Source: Bartonella senegalensis OS02 | GTDB lineage: Bacteria > Pseudomonadota > Alphaproteobacteria > Rhizobiales > Rhizobiaceae | Direction of reading: 5' to 3' | DNA length: 64,000 nt | NCBI RefSeq assembly: GCF_000312545.1 | Contig: NZ_HE997542.1 | Location: 34,095-98,094 of the forward strand | Shown: one piece after another, positions 62,136 to 64,000 of the stretch | Position numbering within the stretch: the first letter of the stretch is position 1 | How the letters are laid out: the number at the start of each line of letters is the position of its first letter | Translations under genes and position numbers: made by a program | Notes under the pieces: model-generated | Told to the model about the DNA's origin: nothing | Seen by the model: only the letters and a program-made list of their open reading frames with translations | Database searches by the model: none

Positions 62136-63107
62136 ATGGCTATTCTTACAAAAATATGGCGCCGATGTTTGTGGTTAGGCGTGACATTTATTCTTTCAGT
62201 GATTTGGAGTCATCATGCTTTTTCTCAGGAAGGGGGAGAGCAGAAGCGTCAACAAGAACAATCAAGAAGTTTTATTTTAAAATCTCAAAACACTGAAAAA
62301 GAAAATTTAGTTTCTCAGACCCAACTCATATTGCATGCTCGGTTAACAAATAGCAGTGAAAATATTGTAAAAGGACTTGTATGGCGGGTGTATGCTCCTA
62401 TCCTAGGGGTTGATAATAAATTACCACTGATTGCAACTTATGAGGGGGGGAGCGCACGTTTTGATTTAGAACCAGGAAGTTATCTTGTTCATGTTTCCTT
62501 TGGTCATGCAAGTGCGTTGCGCCATGTAAACTTAGAAAATGGAAAGAGCCTTGTTCAAAATTTTAATCTTGATGCTGGTGGTATTATTTTAAATGCTACA
62601 TTATTAAATGGTGCAGTTAATGAAAAGGAGTTACGCTTTACCATCTATGAGGATGAGAAAGAAAACGATGATACGGGTGTGATTCTATCAAATATTAAAC
62701 CTCATTCTATTGTACGTTTGAAAGCTGGTCGCTATCATGTTGCTTCCCATTATGGTTCCATTAATGCTGTTGTTCGTTCGGATATCCAAGTGGATGCCGG
62801 TAAAATTACGGAAGTCACTCTTGAACATCAGGCAGCTCAAATCGTTTTAAGATTGGTACGGCAAGAAGGAGGAGAAGCGCTTGCCGATACAAGTTGGTCT
62901 ATCACCAATGATTCTGGTGATATCATTTACGAAACAGTTGGTGCTTATGTTTCGCTGGTGTTAGCTGAGGGGGAGTATATTGCAGTTGCTAAAAATAAAG
63001 ATCAAATTTATCAAAAGGTTTTTTCGGTTGTTTCTGGCCGTGATGAAGATATAAATGTGGTGGCGAAAGCACAAAATATGCAACAAATTAATGAAGAAAT
63101 CGATTAA
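62136..63107 (+). CDS. Exported protein of unknown function
   Basis: From the ATG at 62136 the product has 323 residues with a signal peptide (MAILTKIWRRCLWLGV..., cleavage near HAFS/QEG). The mature part is predicted periplasmic and beta-rich. It has repeated units of the type G-x-Y-x-V (DLEPGSYLVHVSFGHASALR, KAGRYHVASHYGSINAVVRS, LAEGEYIAVAKNKDQIYQKV), which resemble carboxypeptidase-regulatory or Ig-like beta sandwich repeats. A GTG at 62088 would add 16 residues and spoil the signal peptide. It lies between erpA and ccdA; no function is assigned. Confidence 0.7.
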   Translation: MAILTKIWRRCLWLGVTFILSVIWSHHAFSQEGGEQKRQQEQSRSFILKSQNTEKENLVSQTQLILHARLTNSSENIVKGLVWRVYAPILGVDNKLPLIATYEGGSARFDLEPGSYLVHVSFGHASALRHVNLENGKSLVQNFNLDAGGIILNATLLNGAVNEKELRFTIYEDEKENDDTGVILSNIKPHSIVRLKAGRYHVASHYGSINAVVRSDIQVDAGKITEVTLEHQAAQIVLRLVRQEGGEALADTSWSITNDSGDIIYETVGAYVSLVLAEGEYIAVAKNKDQIYQKVFSVVSGRDEDINVVAKAQNMQQINEEID

Positions 63108-63153
63108 TGCTTGTGCATGTGCATAAACTATTATGGAAAGCGGATAGAGAGTT

Positions 63154-63942
63154 TTGGTTGTAGAAATTTCGACAATTGGTGTATTTTTTGCTGGTGCACT
63201 CTCTTTTTTATCACCGTGTGTTTTGCCGTTAGTTCCTCCTTATTTGTGCTATATGGCAGGTATTGGTATTGATGATTTTCGTTCAGAAAACCCTAAGGGG
63301 AGAGTGTTTATACGGTGGGCGCTGTTATCTTCTGTTCTTACCTTTGTGCTGGGGTTTACAACCGTTTTTGTTGCTTTAGGTGCTAGTGCAAGCACAATTG
63401 GAAAGTTTCTTACTTATTATCGTGATTGGTTTGCACTCGCTGCTGGAATTGTTATTGTTATTTTTGGTTTGAACTTTTTGGGTCTTTTAAAAATTGCTTT
63501 TTTATTTCGTGAAGCACGTTTTCAAACGCTCAAAACGCCTTCTGGTCCTTTAGGCGCTTACATTATTGGTTTAGCTTTTGCATTTGGTTGGACACCTTGT
63601 ATTGGTCCGATTTTAGGACCCGTTATCACACTTGCTGGAACAAAAGAAACCGTGGGTGAGGGAGCTGTTCTTTTAGGGGTTTATGCTTTAGGTCTTGGTG
63701 TACCTTTTTTGATGGCAGCTTTATTCTCAAGCAGCTTTATGAGATTTTTAGGAGCTTTTCGTATTCATTTAGGGAAAGTTGAAAAAATTATTGGTATTTT
63801 TTTGATTGTTACGGGTGTTTTATTTTTAACAGGTTCTATGCAGGATTTTTCATTTTGGCTTTTGGAACATTATCCTTCGTTGAATAAGATTGAAGCTGTT
63901 CATTGGCATGATATTATGAGTTTTTTAGGATTTTCTCGTTAG
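63154..63942 (+). CDS. ccdA: Cytochrome c biogenesis protein CcdA
   Basis: CcdA moves reducing power from cytosolic thioredoxin across the inner membrane to periplasmic partners needed for cytochrome c maturation. The 262-residue product has six to seven membrane segments and the two redox cysteines, Cys22 in LSPCVLPLVPPY and Cys149 in WTPCIGPILGP. The start is TTG at 63154 with AGAGAG upstream. It lies 46 nt after the exported protein gene and just before glmU. Confidence 0.93.
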   Translation: MVVEISTIGVFFAGALSFLSPCVLPLVPPYLCYMAGIGIDDFRSENPKGRVFIRWALLSSVLTFVLGFTTVFVALGASASTIGKFLTYYRDWFALAAGIVIVIFGLNFLGLLKIAFLFREARFQTLKTPSGPLGAYIIGLAFAFGWTPCIGPILGPVITLAGTKETVGEGAVLLGVYALGLGVPFLMAALFSSSFMRFLGAFRIHLGKVEKIIGIFLIVTGVLFLTGSMQDFSFWLLEHYPSLNKIEAVHWHDIMSFLGFSR

Positions 63943-63958
63943 TTTGGTGAATTTTGTG

Positions 63959-64000
63959 ATGAGAAGTTGTCTTTCTATTGTTCTTGCAGCAGGTGAGGGG
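63959..64000 (+). CDS. glmU: N-acetylglucosamine-1-phosphate uridyltransferase GlmU (5' end only)
   Basis: The last 42 nt encode MRSCLSIVLAAGEG, the start of the N-terminal pyrophosphorylase domain with the first residues of the LAAGxGTRM nucleotide-binding motif. GlmU makes UDP-GlcNAc for peptidoglycan and lipopolysaccharide. The identification rests on these 14 residues, so a related nucleotidyltransferase is possible. The gene runs past the window end. Confidence 0.7.
   Translation, partial: MRSCLSIVLAAGEG

Overview
The window looks like a chromosomal segment of an alphaproteobacterium of the Hyphomicrobiales (Rhizobiales), most probably a Bartonella species. The evidence is an AT-rich genome with long decayed intergenic stretches, the rhizobial-type S10-spc-alpha order with adk between secY and rpsM, an NdvA-type cyclic glucan exporter, an ATP12-type F1 assembly chaperone, a eukaryotic-type NADP isocitrate dehydrogenase, and a GyrA with alanine at the E. 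coli Ser83 position, a trait described for Bartonella. The species cannot be fixed from the sequence alone.

Layout. 1-14.5 kb: a complete S10-spc-alpha run from rpsJ to rplQ including secY, adk and rpoA, all on the plus strand, entered after a terminator hairpin and closed by one at 14.45 kb. 14.7-17.4 kb: a DegP/HtrA-type periplasmic protease and rarA. 18.0-21.9 kb: recA and alaS, with ndvA convergent on alaS. 24.0-28.2 kb: an RluC-type pseudouridine synthase, then a 1.8 kb decayed gap holding a frameshifted phage integrase relic, then the ATP12 chaperone and a small secreted protein. 28.4-33.4 kb (minus): glnB-glnA and uvrA. 33.7-38.9 kb (plus): ssb, gyrA, coaD and two cyclophilins, ppiA (exported) and ppiB (cytosolic). 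38.9-42.7 kb: nearly 4 kb with no intact gene, containing a Gly-rich relic, a lipoprotein-like relic and an orphan terminator; queA, which often sits here in relatives, is not visible. 42.7-49.2 kb: tgt with an unusual zinc site, an AT-rich coding relic, an MFS transporter frameshifted at a T tract, a second intact MFS transporter and icd. 49.7 kb: tRNA-Glu(UUC), followed by about 1.7 kb with no gene. 51.5-55.8 kb: hom, glpX, ilvE (minus) and a small membrane protein. 56-61.6 kb (minus): a dgt-argS-SPOR protein run. 61.75-64 kb (plus): erpA, an exported protein of unknown function, ccdA and the first codons of glmU.

How it works together. Most genes are housekeeping: translation (ribosomal proteins, alaS, argS, tgt, tRNA-Glu), protein export and folding (secY, DegP-type protease, cyclophilins, CcdA), DNA maintenance (recA, rarA, uvrA, ssb, gyrA, dgt), nitrogen control (glnB-glnA) and amino-acid-fed central metabolism (icd, glpX, hom, ilvE). 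Accessory content is in decay. I found no CRISPR array, no intact mobile element and no intact novel system. The best leads are the integrase relic, the decayed island between ppiB and tgt, the relic at 44.4-44.8 kb, and several perfect hairpins in intergenic spacers.
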